Positions 8,852 through 17,389 are shown, counted from the first letter of the stretch. The stretch: DNA of 49,397 nucleotides from an uncultured Treponema sp. (GCA_938045195.1 CALINC010000085.1:1-49397); one strand, 5' to 3'. The notes: generated from the letters alone by a model not told the origin. Made by a program: numbers and translations.

Positions 8852-8943
8852 GCCTATACTGACCCTGTGCCGGTTATCAAGGTGCTTCATTATTTTTCTG
8901 TTAAAAATAATGGCATCACAAGCAAACCGTTTTTAAAATCAAA

Positions 8944-10338
8944 TTATTTTCCGTTAAAATCCACCGTCAAATTTTTAACCCAGCGTTCTTTTTTTAATTG
9001 TATACCCGCAAATACCGCTTTCATTATACTTGTAAGTTTTGCAACTCCGTATATCATAGGGGAATCCCAATCGGTGCATTGATAAAGCAAAATGATACAC
9101 GGCATAAATAAAAGCATATTCACCGTTGTATCTACCCATGCACTCATTACCGCATCGCCGCCTGCGCGGGCTACTGCATATTGGGCGTTTTGGTATGTCC
9201 AGACAGGCATATAAAGTGCTACGAAAATTAAGAGCCTTCGGGTTACGATTTGAGACGCGGGGGTCAGTCTTCCGAAGACAATCGGAATAAGAAAAATTGC
9301 GGCAAGTTCGCAAAGTCCTGCAAAAAATCCGGTAACGGCAGCACCTGTCTTCATCCAGCGGGCTTGCAGTTTTGCTTCTTCCAAAGCATTACGCCCCAGT
9401 GTTCCTCCGACAATTACGCCGACCGAAGTTCCTACGGCGGGGAAAATCAAAAAGAACAATTCCGCAATCGTCCAGCCGGCCGACATCCCCGAAACGACTT
9501 CCGTTCCGCCGCGGCTATTATAAACTGCGGTAGCTACGGTTTCGCTCATTACCCATGACATATCGGCAATAAAAATAAGCGCCGACTTTCTTAATATCTC
9601 GCTGAATAATGCAATTTTTATGTTGAATATATTTTTCAGTTTTACATAAAAAAGCGGTTTCATTTTTTTTACATAAATAAAGAACATTAAAAGTTCTGCC
9701 GTTCTTGCAATAACCGTTGCATAAGCCGCCCCCGCAACCTCAAGACGGGGAGCCCCCAGATTTCCGTAAATTAAAATATAATTTCCGATTGTATTAACGA
9801 GCGTGGAAATCATAGCAATATACATAGGAACTTTTACATCGCCTGTTTCACGCAAGGATGATGAAATACTTGATGAAAGAGCCATTGGAATGAATGTAAA
9901 AATAATTACACGCATATAATTTTTTCCTTCGGCAGTAATTTCAAGTTTTGCAGAATTCCCTTTTACCAAAAGACCGAGCAGTAAATCGGGAATTGTAATT
10001 GTAGTAATTAAAAATAATGCGGAAAATATCATACAAGATATGTACTTAAATCTATAGGATTGCTGCATTCCATTGGAATCTTTTGTACCGTTGTACTGCG
10101 ACATAAATATTCCGCCTGCACTGCAAAGAACATTTAAGCCGGTCATATATACAAAGATGAGCTGATTTGCAACATTAACACCGCTCATTTTTAAATCGCC
10201 TAAACCCGCAACCATAAAATTGTCGATAAGCGAAACCAACGATTGAATAAACATTTGAATCATTATCGGCAGGGCAAGACTGAATGCCCGTTTATAAAAA
10301 CCGATAGGGCCGAAGTATTTATATTTTGTATTTGTCAT
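8944..10338 (-). CDS. MATE-family efflux transporter
   Basis: A 464-residue inner-membrane multidrug/toxic-compound exporter (MATE family) with about twelve hydrophobic helices. The N-terminal helix reads RAFSLALPIMIQMFIQSLVS, followed by LIDNFMVAGLG, the usual MATE helix 1-2 signature. A second-half equivalent starts near FAGLCELAAIF. The open frame begins at a TTG (10353), but the ATG at 10338 fits the family better; a weak GGAA precedes it. The predicted promoter is about 200 bases upstream. The intervening leader contains a 32-codon ORF and the GC-rich hairpin element, which could influence its expression. The substrate cannot be read from sequence. Confidence 0.88.
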   Translation of the reverse strand: MTNTKYKYFGPIGFYKRAFSLALPIMIQMFIQSLVSLIDNFMVAGLGDLKMSGVNVANQLIFVYMTGLNVLCSAGGIFMSQYNGTKDSNGMQQSYRFKYISCMIFSALFLITTITIPDLLLGLLVKGNSAKLEITAEGKNYMRVIIFTFIPMALSSSISSSLRETGDVKVPMYIAMISTLVNTIGNYILIYGNLGAPRLEVAGAAYATVIARTAELLMFFIYVKKMKPLFYVKLKNIFNIKIALFSEILRKSALIFIADMSWVMSETVATAVYNSRGGTEVVSGMSAGWTIAELFFLIFPAVGTSVGVIVGGTLGRNALEEAKLQARWMKTGAAVTGFFAGLCELAAIFLIPIVFGRLTPASQIVTRRLLIFVALYMPVWTYQNAQYAVARAGGDAVMSAWVDTTVNMLLFMPCIILLYQCTDWDSPMIYGVAKLTSIMKAVFAGIQLKKERWVKNLTVDFNGK

Positions 10339-10409
10339 AAAAATTATTTCCAATTATAAAGCGTATTTCTCACAATGAACGATATGCAAAGACATCGTTT
10401 GAGAATGTT

Positions 10410-10508
10410 TTATTCGCGCGGAGGGTTTAATACCCCGACGCTCTGCGCCGGGGTATGTCGATTATATTCGATTATTGCAAGCCTTTCTGTTTTTATAGGT
10501 TTATTCAT
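10410..10508 (-). CDS. Small ORF (32 aa) in the MATE leader
   Basis: Not a recognised gene. AAGGA lies six bases before an ATG that opens MNKPIKTERLAIIEYNRH and closes with VGVLNPPRE and TAA, 32 residues in all. A promoter (TAGACA, 17 bases, TATAAT) ends 38 bases upstream, so this ORF would be translated from a conventional leader. Its 3' half is the dispersed GC-rich element. The other three copies in the window keep the VLN(P/S)PHE ending in the same frame, but stops or lost starts interrupt them. It could be a leader peptide regulating the MATE gene, a small protein family, or a mobile repeat that happens to be open. The good start signals raise it above chance. Confidence 0.5.
   Translation of the reverse strand: MNKPIKTERLAIIEYNRHTPAQSVGVLNPPRE
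10411..10456 (-). repeat. Dispersed GC-rich element, copy C (hairpin)
   Basis: On the minus strand CCCCGGCGC-AGA-GCGTCGGGG forms a nine-position stem with one G-U pair and a three-base loop, followed by the conserved GTATTAAACCCTCCGC core. It is the most complete copy in the window and sits inside the predicted MATE mRNA leader. Confidence 0.75.
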
Positions 10509-10802
10509 ATTGTGTCCTTAAATATCCTGAGGGAATATCGCAAAGTATTATATAGTATATTATAGTATTTGTCTATCGGCATTTGTGTCATTTGACATGA
10601 AAAATCCGAACGCAGCAAGACGCTTCAAAATTTATGGTTTGTACAGATTCTTTACCATTATTTTTCTAAATAAAGTATACAAATCGCTTTTTTTCTCTTA
10701 CAATATAAATGAAAGGGGCGGTAGAGGTACCATGCCGAATCTTTTTATGAAGAAAAATCTTCGTATATAAATAATTACTTAAATACATCGGAGGTATTTT
10801 AA
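10509..10802. other. Intergenic region between MATE unit and ssb
   Basis: It holds the divergent MATE promoter and an AT-rich stretch (TATATAGTATATTATAGTAT near 10550). The short open frame at 10585-10770 has no supporting signal. TACAAT at 10699-10704 is a weak -10 candidate for ssb, without a convincing -35. Confidence 0.4.
10547..10575 (-). promoter_or_regulatory. MATE / small-ORF promoter
   Basis: On the minus strand TAGACA (10570-10575), 17 bases, TATAAT (10547-10552). Expected start near 10540, giving a leader of about 200 bases before the MATE ATG and about 32 bases before the small ORF. Confidence 0.65.
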
Positions 10803-11198
10803 ATGAAATCACTAAACTCGTTGATTATTGAGGGGAACATGGTTCGAGAGCCGGTTTTAAAAACTACGCCTAACGGGACACCTTTGTGTACCTTTTCGAT
10901 TGCGTCAAACAGAAATTATAAAAAAGATGATTCGTTTGTGCAGGAAACTTCATATTTCGATATTGAAACATGGTCTAATCTTGCGAAGTTATGTAATCAA
11001 AACGGTTCAAAGGGAAGAGGCGTACGAGTCGTCGGTAGAATAAAACAAGACCGCTGGGTCGGCACGGACGGAAAAAACTATAGCAAAGTAAAAGTTATTG
11101 CAGAACATGTAGAGTTTAAGCCGTTATTTCAAACTGCAAACACCGCAAAAAATATTAAGGAGGAAGTGCCTATTGAAGAAAAAATGACAGCATTCTAA
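10803..11198 (+). CDS. ssb: Single-stranded DNA-binding protein
   Basis: A 131-residue OB-fold protein that coats single-stranded DNA during replication, recombination and repair. The start MKSLNSLIIEGNMVREPVLK and the segments CTFSIASNRNYK and VRVVGRIKQDRWVGTDGKNY are typical Ssb strands. It is shorter than E. coli Ssb: the Gly/Pro-rich linker is almost absent. The C terminus is EEKMTAF rather than the classical acidic DDDIPF tip, so contacts with partner proteins may differ. GGAGG sits eight bases before the ATG. It appears to be monocistronic, with a strong hairpin terminator ten bases after the stop. It could be a specialised rather than the replicative Ssb. Confidence 0.88.
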   Translation: MKSLNSLIIEGNMVREPVLKTTPNGTPLCTFSIASNRNYKKDDSFVQETSYFDIETWSNLAKLCNQNGSKGRGVRVVGRIKQDRWVGTDGKNYSKVKVIAEHVEFKPLFQTANTAKNIKEEVPIEEKMTAF

Positions 11199-11207
11199 AG
11201 GAAAAAT

Positions 11208-11275
11208 GGGCGGAGTTCAAAAAAATACTTAAATTGTGTATTTAACCGTTTGCCGTACTCCGCCCGTATTTTTAA
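11208..11275 (+). terminator. ssb terminator
   Basis: GGGCGGAGT (11208-11216) pairs perfectly with ACTCCGCCC (11257-11265), followed by GTATTTTTA. Inside the loop AAATAC can pair with GTATTT, extending the structure. It lies ten bases after the ssb stop. Confidence 0.8.
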
Positions 11276-11702
11276 AGAAGTTGTTATACGGTAATTTCAA
11301 TCTGATTATCTTCGATTGCGATAATGCAGCTTTCATAATTGCGTCTCCGGCATTTGGATGTCCGTCGCTAGGCAACGATATAATTTTTTAAAAATTTATT
11401 TTCCTGTAAAATTATAAATTATAAGCGGCATTGCAAAAAAATACCCTTGACAAAGCAGAAGCTCATTAGTACTATTATGGGCTAAAGCTTGGTAGAAAAA
11501 CGCAGCCGAGTTTGCCTTTCGGAAAGCATCGAAATATTGTATGCGCTTTTTCACTATCGTTGCAAAACGGCAAAATTGAACAACTTCCAAAATTGATATT
11601 TTGTTCAGTTGTGCAATTTTAAAGAAGGCTTTATGACGGAATATATAAAAAATTAAGTTTTAAAGGATCGTAATTAACCGGAAATTTACCGTTATAAAAA
11701 TT
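11276..11702. other. Non-coding gap, possible gene remnants and hairpin copy
   Basis: No convincing gene. On the minus strand near 11286-11340 a short stop-bounded frame ends IIAIEDNQIEITV, which looks like a protein tail, but no start or recognisable family is visible. At 11543-11570 (minus) lies a TTTT/AAAA stem around a GCAACGATAGTGA loop, related to the hairpins at 22651 and 47493. A 64-codon minus-strand frame at 11396-11590 lacks start signals. Confidence 0.35.
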
Positions 11703-13049
11703 ATGGAACCGAAAAAATATCCTCTTCTTGAAGCAAGAGAAAAAACGGACAATTTTGAAAAACTGCTTTTAAATAAATTCTCAAATAAAACACTGATTGT
11801 AATACGGGCGAATATCCCGGGTGAAAAAAAAGGCTCTATTGAATCACAGTGGATTGTATACACGATTTTTTTAGAATGTAAAAGAATTTTTTTGCCTGCC
11901 GGCATTTTCCATTCATATACGGAGGAAGAGGGGCTTATCTTTTTTTTACTTACGGAAAAAAATGCGCTTGATGTAAAACGCTCCGCCGTTAAAATTGAAG
12001 ATACGCATGCGTTGGGAAGACTTGCAGATATAGATGTCCTCACTAAAGAAAAACTTTTTTCGCGTTCCGATTTGCCCGAAATATCCAAAACAAAAAACTC
12101 AAAACGGAACTGTTTTTTATGCGGGAAGCCTGCCGTGATTTGTGCAAGAAACAAGGCACATTCAAAATATGAAATTATGAATTTTATAAACGAAAAAGTG
12201 TATAAAGCGTGGCATATTAAAAAAAATATAAAAAATACCGAATACAAATATGCAAATCTTTTCGATGCTTTAGCCTATATAACGGAAGCGTCAATGCTTT
12301 CCGAATTATGCAGGGTGTACGGCTTCGGATGTGTTACGGCAAACGGAAACGGATCACATAACGATATGGACTTTTTACTTATGCTAAACTGCATTCCGCT
12401 TGCAGGTGAAATGATACGCAGCATCAAACCGCAAGATTGTGCGTCATTTTCGGCACTGCGCAATTACGGAAAAAAATTTGAAGAAAAATTATTTTCAATC
12501 ACAAACGGAGTCAACACGTATAAGGGAGCGTTTTTCTTACTGCTTATCTTGAATGCCTGCGTTTACAGAATTATTTCAGCTAAAAAAAATTGGTCTGAGT
12601 TAAGTGCTGAAATCATAGCATTTTCTCAAGAAGTAAAAAAAGATTTTTATGATAAAAACTGCTCAAAAGTTTCGCTGAATGTTTTTTTTAAAACAGGAGA
12701 GTGCGGAGTACGCGGCGAAGTGCTTTCGGGTTTTAAAAACCATTTTACAAAATATCTTCCGCTATTAAAAAACGGAGAAAATATAAAAAAAATAATTTTA
12801 AATATAATAAGTGAAACATACGACACAACGATTATCAATAGAAAAGGTCATCTTATATTAAACCGGCTCAAAGAAAAATCCTGCGCCATTCTTTCGGCTT
12901 TTAATTCTTTGACAAGTGAAAACATAGAAGCACACTGTGCGGCTCTTTCTTCTTGGTGTGAGGTAAATCATATTTCTACAGGCGGAACGGCAGATAAATT
13001 GATAGTACTGTATTTTCTTTATTTAGCTGAAAAATTATTGTTTAATTAA
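11703..13049 (+). CDS. Fused CitX-CitG prosthetic-group protein
   Basis: A 448-residue protein that appears to join CitX (attaches the phosphoribosyl-dephospho-CoA group to the citrate lyase acyl carrier protein) with CitG (makes the triphosphoribosyl-dephospho-CoA precursor). The CitX part (about 1-165) shows GRLADIDVL and CFLCGKPAVICARNKAHS near 136-153, the family signature. The CitG part (about 180-448) shows GNGSHNDMDFLLML near 215-228, NGVNTYKGAFF near 268 and GVRGEVLSGF. The CitG motif is slightly degenerate (TANGNGSHND where PGLVDRHNNG.H.D is usual). No citrate lyase subunit genes are in the window. There is no clear ribosome binding site; AAAGGA lies far upstream. Confidence 0.75.
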   Translation: MEPKKYPLLEAREKTDNFEKLLLNKFSNKTLIVIRANIPGEKKGSIESQWIVYTIFLECKRIFLPAGIFHSYTEEEGLIFFLLTEKNALDVKRSAVKIEDTHALGRLADIDVLTKEKLFSRSDLPEISKTKNSKRNCFLCGKPAVICARNKAHSKYEIMNFINEKVYKAWHIKKNIKNTEYKYANLFDALAYITEASMLSELCRVYGFGCVTANGNGSHNDMDFLLMLNCIPLAGEMIRSIKPQDCASFSALRNYGKKFEEKLFSITNGVNTYKGAFFLLLILNACVYRIISAKKNWSELSAEIIAFSQEVKKDFYDKNCSKVSLNVFFKTGECGVRGEVLSGFKNHFTKYLPLLKNGENIKKIILNIISETYDTTIINRKGHLILNRLKEKSCAILSAFNSLTSENIEAHCAALSSWCEVNHISTGGTADKLIVLYFLYLAEKLLFN

Positions 13050-13086
13050 ACATATAAACTTTTAAAATCAACATATTCCCGTAATG

Positions 13087-13115
13087 TTGACATCTTTAAA
13101 TTATAAGAGTAGTAT
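13087..13115 (+). promoter_or_regulatory. Promoter of the CyuA-like gene
   Basis: TTGACA (13087-13092), 17 bases, TAGTAT (13110-13115), then a leader of about 20 bases with AAAGGAG. The desulfidase gene therefore has its own promoter, separate from citXG. Confidence 0.6.
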
Positions 13116-13140
13116 AAACTTAATCATAAAGGAGTATGAC

Positions 13141-14436
13141 ATGAGTTTAGATAAGCAAAAAACCGAAAAATATATTCGGATTTTAAAAGAAGAACTGGTG
13201 CCTGCTTTAGGCTGTACCGAACCTATTGCAATTGCGTATACCGGAGCTGCATTACGTAAAATTATGAAAGGAATTCCTGATGAAATTCTTATTGAAAGCA
13301 GCGGGAATATTATTAAAAATGCAAAGTCGGTTATCGTTCCGAATACCGGAGGCATGAAAGGTATGGAAGCCTCAGCACTTATTGGAATTATAGGAGGTAA
13401 TGCCGATAAAGGTCTTGAAGTATTAGCCGATGTAAATGAAAATGATGTAAAAACCGCAAAAGAATATCTTACAAAAAAATGCGTTAAAATACAACTGTTA
13501 AATACGCCGGCAACGCTTCACATAAAAATTACCGGCAAATTAAACGGAAATACGGCTGTTGCTGAACTTATTCATCAGCACACAAATATCGTTCTGCTTA
13601 AATTAAATGATACTATCATTTTGGAAAAACCCTATGACATACATGAAGCCGGCGGAGCTTTAACAGATCGCTCGTGTTTAAATGTAAAAGATATTTTAGA
13701 ATTTGCAAACACGGTAGACCTCAATTTAATCGAAGATGTTATATTAAAACAAATTGAATATAATATGCGTGTTTCAAAAGACGGACTGATAAATACTTAT
13801 GGAATCGAAACGGGAAAAAATATTTTAAAATATCACCAAAAGCAAGGTGATGCTTTTTCCGTGAGAGTTCAGGCAGAGGGAGAAACTGCGGCGGCTTCGG
13901 ATGCACGTATGTGCGGCTGCTCTTTTCCTGTTATAACAAATTCGGGTAGTGGAAATCAAGGGCTTGCCGTTTCAATTCCTGTAATTGTATATGCACGTGA
14001 AGAAAAAGCCGGTGAAGAAAAACTGATGCGCTCTCTTATTGTCAGCAATTTATTGGCTATTCATCAAAAAACAGGAATAGGAAGATTATCCGCTTATTGC
14101 GGTGCCGTAACTGCGGGAGCGGCTTGCGCAGCGGCAATTACCTATATGAAAGGCGGCTCTTATGAACAAATATGCGGAACACTCGTAAACGCACTGGGTA
14201 CCGTTTCCGGTCTTGTCTGCGACGGTGCAAAACAATCCTGTGCTTCCAAAATAGCTGCAGCCTTAGACTCTGCTCTTTTAGGACATGAACTTGCAATGGA
14301 CGGAAAATATTTTTCAGGCGGCGACGGCATAATAAAAAATGATATTGAAAAAACCATAGCGGGAGTCGGCATAATGGCGGCACAAGGTATGCGTCAAACC
14401 GATTCCGTTATTTTAGATGTTATGCTGAAAGATTAA
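13141..14436 (+). CDS. L-cysteine desulfidase / UPF0597 (CyuA family)
   Basis: A 431-residue cytoplasmic protein of the UPF0597/CyuA family, Fe-S enzymes that cleave L-cysteine to pyruvate, ammonia and sulfide; members resemble L-serine dehydratase alpha chains. The early ALGCTEPIAIAY motif places a candidate cluster Cys at residue 25. Further Cys residues lie in RMCGCSFPV (258 and 260), with NSGSGNQG following, and in CDGAKQSCASK (360 and 367). The frame is open 19 codons further upstream, but the ATG at 13141 has AAAGGAG eight bases before it and a promoter overlaps the longer version. In an oral treponeme, H2S production from cysteine would fit. Serine as substrate cannot be excluded. Confidence 0.85.
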   Translation: MSLDKQKTEKYIRILKEELVPALGCTEPIAIAYTGAALRKIMKGIPDEILIESSGNIIKNAKSVIVPNTGGMKGMEASALIGIIGGNADKGLEVLADVNENDVKTAKEYLTKKCVKIQLLNTPATLHIKITGKLNGNTAVAELIHQHTNIVLLKLNDTIILEKPYDIHEAGGALTDRSCLNVKDILEFANTVDLNLIEDVILKQIEYNMRVSKDGLINTYGIETGKNILKYHQKQGDAFSVRVQAEGETAAASDARMCGCSFPVITNSGSGNQGLAVSIPVIVYAREEKAGEEKLMRSLIVSNLLAIHQKTGIGRLSAYCGAVTAGAACAAAITYMKGGSYEQICGTLVNALGTVSGLVCDGAKQSCASKIAAALDSALLGHELAMDGKYFSGGDGIIKNDIEKTIAGVGIMAAQGMRQTDSVILDVMLKD

Positions 14437-14452
14437 AAATAGGTATTATGAT

Positions 14453-15004
14453 TTAAACCAATTTTTTCTTTTTCAGCTCCTTAATAATTATCTCAACGAT
14501 TTCTTCCGGTTTGTATTTTTCGGTATCGATTATAATATCGGCAAAGTCATATTTTGAATTGTCAATATCATATAATTCTTTATACCTTCGTGTATCGTCT
14601 TTATCGCGTTCTGCCGTTGCTTTTTTTATTTCTTCTAAGTTTCCTCCTTCGCGTTCAAAAATTCTCTTCGCACGAATTTCATGCGAAGCCGTCAAATAAA
14701 TTTTTAAGTCGGCATTTTTTAAAAGCCAAATTGCCAAACGGGAACCCAGCACGCAAGAATCTTTTGATGCAAGTTCTATTTGCTTTATATCTACAATTTT
14801 GTCAAAACCAAAATCTGTTTTTGCTTTTTTTAAAAGTTCGGCAAACGGAATATTTAATTCTGCTGCAACATTTTTAAAAGTATAATTTATACACGGTAAA
14901 TTTAATTTGTTTGCGAGTAAATTTGAAACGGTGGTATTTCCGCAGCCGGACAAACCTGATATGGCAATTCGCAATTTTTTACCGCAATTAATATGTATAT
15001 TCAT
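14453..15004 (-). CDS. Cytidylate-kinase-like protein with altered P-loop
   Basis: A 183-residue P-loop nucleoside monophosphate kinase-like protein, closest in layout to the archaeal-type CMP kinase family. The loop at residues 17-25 reads GLSGCGNTT: the Walker A lysine is replaced by Asn23. Other features fit the family: VLGSRLAIWLLKNADLKIYL, the Arg-rich lid AKRIFEREGG, and ERDKDDTRRYKELYDID near 132-148. GGGAG is well placed before the ATG at 15004. It lies in a run with yicC and murC on the same strand. It may be a kinase subfamily that tolerates Asn here, or a non-catalytic nucleotide-binding protein. Confidence 0.7.
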   Translation of the reverse strand: MNIHINCGKKLRIAISGLSGCGNTTVSNLLANKLNLPCINYTFKNVAAELNIPFAELLKKAKTDFGFDKIVDIKQIELASKDSCVLGSRLAIWLLKNADLKIYLTASHEIRAKRIFEREGGNLEEIKKATAERDKDDTRRYKELYDIDNSKYDFADIIIDTEKYKPEEIVEIIIKELKKKKLV

Positions 15005-15031
15005 TTTGCACTCCCATATTATCGATACTAT

Positions 15032-15898
15032 TTATTCTACATTACGGCTTTGCTCGCGGATATTTTCCAGGGCATCTTTTACTTCTATAATGGATTGAGA
15101 CATTTCAAGCATTTGATTTTTTGAACCGATTGTATTTATTTCTCTGTTTATTTCTTGACAAATAAAATCAAGTTTTTTACCGATTGGGCATTTTTGTTTT
15201 AATTCGGAATTCATTGTTTGGCAATGAGATTCAAGTCTTACAATTTCTTCATTGATTGTATACTTAACAAGCATAAGTGCAACTTCCTGCATGATACGCT
15301 GCTCATTAATTTCATTACCGACCAATTCTTTATAGCGGTCTTTTATATTTTGACAAAATATTTCTTCCATTTGCGGTGCATATTTTTTTATAACTTTTAC
15401 CGCATTTAAAATTCTCTCCATGCTTGCCGTAATATCTTTTTTAAGAGCTTCACCCTCCTTTGTTCTTGCAGCTTCAAACTCTATAAATGTCTCTTCAAAA
15501 ATAGGTAAAAGAGTTTGTTCCCACGAGTGTAAGTCTATATTGCGTTCAATCGTAAGTACGCCTTCTTTTGCTGAAAAAGAATTTAAATCGATATCGGCTG
15601 AAATATTTACGGCTTCGGCAATTTCACGCATCGCTTTTGCATACGCCTTCGCAATAGAAGTATTTGTAATAATATTTACATCAAGGTTTGAATCTTTTAT
15701 ATGAAGAGAAATATCAACCTTGCCTCGTGCAATACGTGAAGAAAAGAAATTTTTAAAAACAGGTTCAAGTCCTGCAAGCCAAAACGGAAAATTAAAATTT
15801 AAATCCAAATATCTTGAATTATAACTTTTAATTTCTAAACTTATAAATGTATCGCCGATGTGTTTTTCGGTTAAAGCATATCCTGTCATACTTTTCAT
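15032..15898 (-). CDS. yicC: YicC-family endoribonuclease
   Basis: A 288-residue cytoplasmic protein of the YicC/YloC family, recently recognised as endoribonucleases acting in RNA turnover. The N terminus MKSMTGYALTEKHIGDTFIS and the segment SYNSRYLDLNFNFP match the conserved opening. The C-terminal DUF1732-like part includes IGKKLDFICQEINREINTIG and ends LENIREQSRNVE, the usual conserved end. Length is typical. AAGGA lies about ten bases before the ATG. It starts three bases after the murC stop and is followed by the cytidylate-kinase-like gene, so a murC-yicC-kinase operon is likely. Confidence 0.9.
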   Translation of the reverse strand: MKSMTGYALTEKHIGDTFISLEIKSYNSRYLDLNFNFPFWLAGLEPVFKNFFSSRIARGKVDISLHIKDSNLDVNIITNTSIAKAYAKAMREIAEAVNISADIDLNSFSAKEGVLTIERNIDLHSWEQTLLPIFEETFIEFEAARTKEGEALKKDITASMERILNAVKVIKKYAPQMEEIFCQNIKDRYKELVGNEINEQRIMQEVALMLVKYTINEEIVRLESHCQTMNSELKQKCPIGKKLDFICQEINREINTIGSKNQMLEMSQSIIEVKDALENIREQSRNVE

Positions 15899-15901
15899 AA
15901 T

Positions 15902-17344
15902 TTATTTTCCTTGTTTTAAAATTTCTCTGCCTAGAATATAGTTATTCCCTGCTCCTATTGTTATAAATAAGTCTCCATCTTTTAATTTTTCCAAAATAAA
16001 ATCTTTTGCATCCAATACTTCATTAAAAAAGAAAACACTTTTGTGATGTTTTTTTGTTCTATTAAAAAGTAGTTCCGCATCCACCTGCCCGCAATATTTT
16101 TCCCGCGCTGAACTGAATATTTTATGGTGAATTACCATATCTGCGTCGCCAAAACAAGACGCAAACTCGTCGAGTAAAGCCTCTGTTCTAGAATATGTGT
16201 GTGCCATAAAATCCGCAATTATTCGTCTGTTCGGATAAAATTCTTTTAAACCCTTTAATAAGGTTTTAATTGCGGTAGGGTGATGCGCATAATCATCATA
16301 TACTAAAATATTTCTGCTTTCAATTTTTCCGACAAGTTCCGTTCTCCGTCTTGCACCGCGGTAAGAGGCAACGGCATTCCTTATTGCGGAAATATCATTC
16401 ATAGAAATTTCTCCGTATTCTTCTTTTAATAAAGAAACTACAACGGCAATTGCCGCAGTTGCATTAAGTGCATTGTGCCTTCCCGGTATTTGCAATGAAA
16501 ACTCGCCCGCAAAACCTGCAAGAGAAAAATAAAGTTTATCCTTTTTGACACCGTTAATTGTCATTTTATAATCGCCTGAAGCTTTTTCGCCGTAGGGAAT
16601 ATATATCAAATCCGGCCGAGACGAAAAAATTATTTTTGCCGCTTCACAGGCACCCACGTCATCCGCACAATATATCAATTCGCCGAATTGAGGAAGTTTG
16701 TCAAGGTATTGCAAAAATGCAGTTAAAATGGATTCATACGTCGAATAGTAATCTTGATGGTCTGATTCTACACTTGTTAATATTATTTTTTTAGGATGAA
16801 AATTTAAAAAGTGCCTTTTATATTCGCAAGTTTCTGCAACAAAATACTTTGTTCCCTTTAACATTGTACATGAATTCCCGAAATTGGAAATTACGCTGCC
16901 TGCTAAAACCGAAGAAGAAAGATTCAATTCTTTTAGAATTGTTCCGGTAATTCCTGTTGTGCTGGTTTTACCGTGTACACCGCAAATTCCCACAGAATAA
17001 AAATGCGAAGACAAAGTTCCCAGTGCTTGCGGATAACTCATCATTGGAATTTCCGTTTTTAACGCCGCTTGCATTTCTTCGTTATTTTCAGACGAGTAAG
17101 CGGCGGAGAAAATTATAAGCTGTGTATCTTTGGGAATATTTTTTTCCGAAAAAGGAGAAAGTACTTGTATATGTAATTTTTTTAATACCGATGCAGTATA
17201 AAAATCTTCAGGCACATCGCTCCCCGAAACTAAAGCACCGCGTGAAACGAGCAATTCTGCTAATGCGGCCATTCCTGTTCCCTTAATGCCTATCATATAA
17301 ATTTTAAACCCGCTTAGATTTTTAGGTAGAATAATTTTGCTCAT
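15902..17344 (-). CDS. murC: UDP-N-acetylmuramate--L-alanine ligase MurC
   Basis: Cytoplasmic ATP-dependent ligase that adds L-Ala to UDP-MurNAc, the first amino acid of the peptidoglycan stem peptide. The 480-residue protein has the Mur ligase order: N-terminal UDP-binding domain with GIKGTGMAALAELL (19-32), central ATP-binding domain with GVHGKTST (122-129), and C-terminal domain with YDDYAHHPTAIKTLL. The ATG lies 45 bases from the divergent folC. The minus-strand upstream sequence TTGCTA, 17 bases, TATTAT ends only four bases before the ATG and no Shine-Dalgarno is visible, so leaderless initiation is possible. Mpl is less likely because the motifs and start match MurC. Confidence 0.92.
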   Translation of the reverse strand: MSKIILPKNLSGFKIYMIGIKGTGMAALAELLVSRGALVSGSDVPEDFYTASVLKKLHIQVLSPFSEKNIPKDTQLIIFSAAYSSENNEEMQAALKTEIPMMSYPQALGTLSSHFYSVGICGVHGKTSTTGITGTILKELNLSSSVLAGSVISNFGNSCTMLKGTKYFVAETCEYKRHFLNFHPKKIILTSVESDHQDYYSTYESILTAFLQYLDKLPQFGELIYCADDVGACEAAKIIFSSRPDLIYIPYGEKASGDYKMTINGVKKDKLYFSLAGFAGEFSLQIPGRHNALNATAAIAVVVSLLKEEYGEISMNDISAIRNAVASYRGARRRTELVGKIESRNILVYDDYAHHPTAIKTLLKGLKEFYPNRRIIADFMAHTYSRTEALLDEFASCFGDADMVIHHKIFSSAREKYCGQVDAELLFNRTKKHHKSVFFFNEVLDAKDFILEKLKDGDLFITIGAGNNYILGREILKQGK

Positions 17345-17349
17345 GTGTG

Positions 17350-17373
17350 TATAATATGCGATATTTTCGATTT
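17350..17373. promoter_or_regulatory. murC/folC divergent promoter region
   Basis: The plus strand carries TATAAT (17350-17355), 34 bases before the folC ATG, without a strong -35. The minus strand carries TTGCTA, 17 bases, TATTAT pointing at murC. The two are interleaved in only 45 bases, so the genes may compete for polymerase. Confidence 0.35.
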
Positions 17374-17389
17374 TAGCAATAGGGATAAA

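Noticed and set aside
10585..10770. 61-codon open frame before ssb.
   Set aside because: No start signals; it crosses the AT-rich region where an ssb promoter is expected.
11396..11590. 64-codon minus-strand frame as a small gene.
   Set aside because: No Shine-Dalgarno or promoter; part of it coincides with a member of the dispersed hairpin family.
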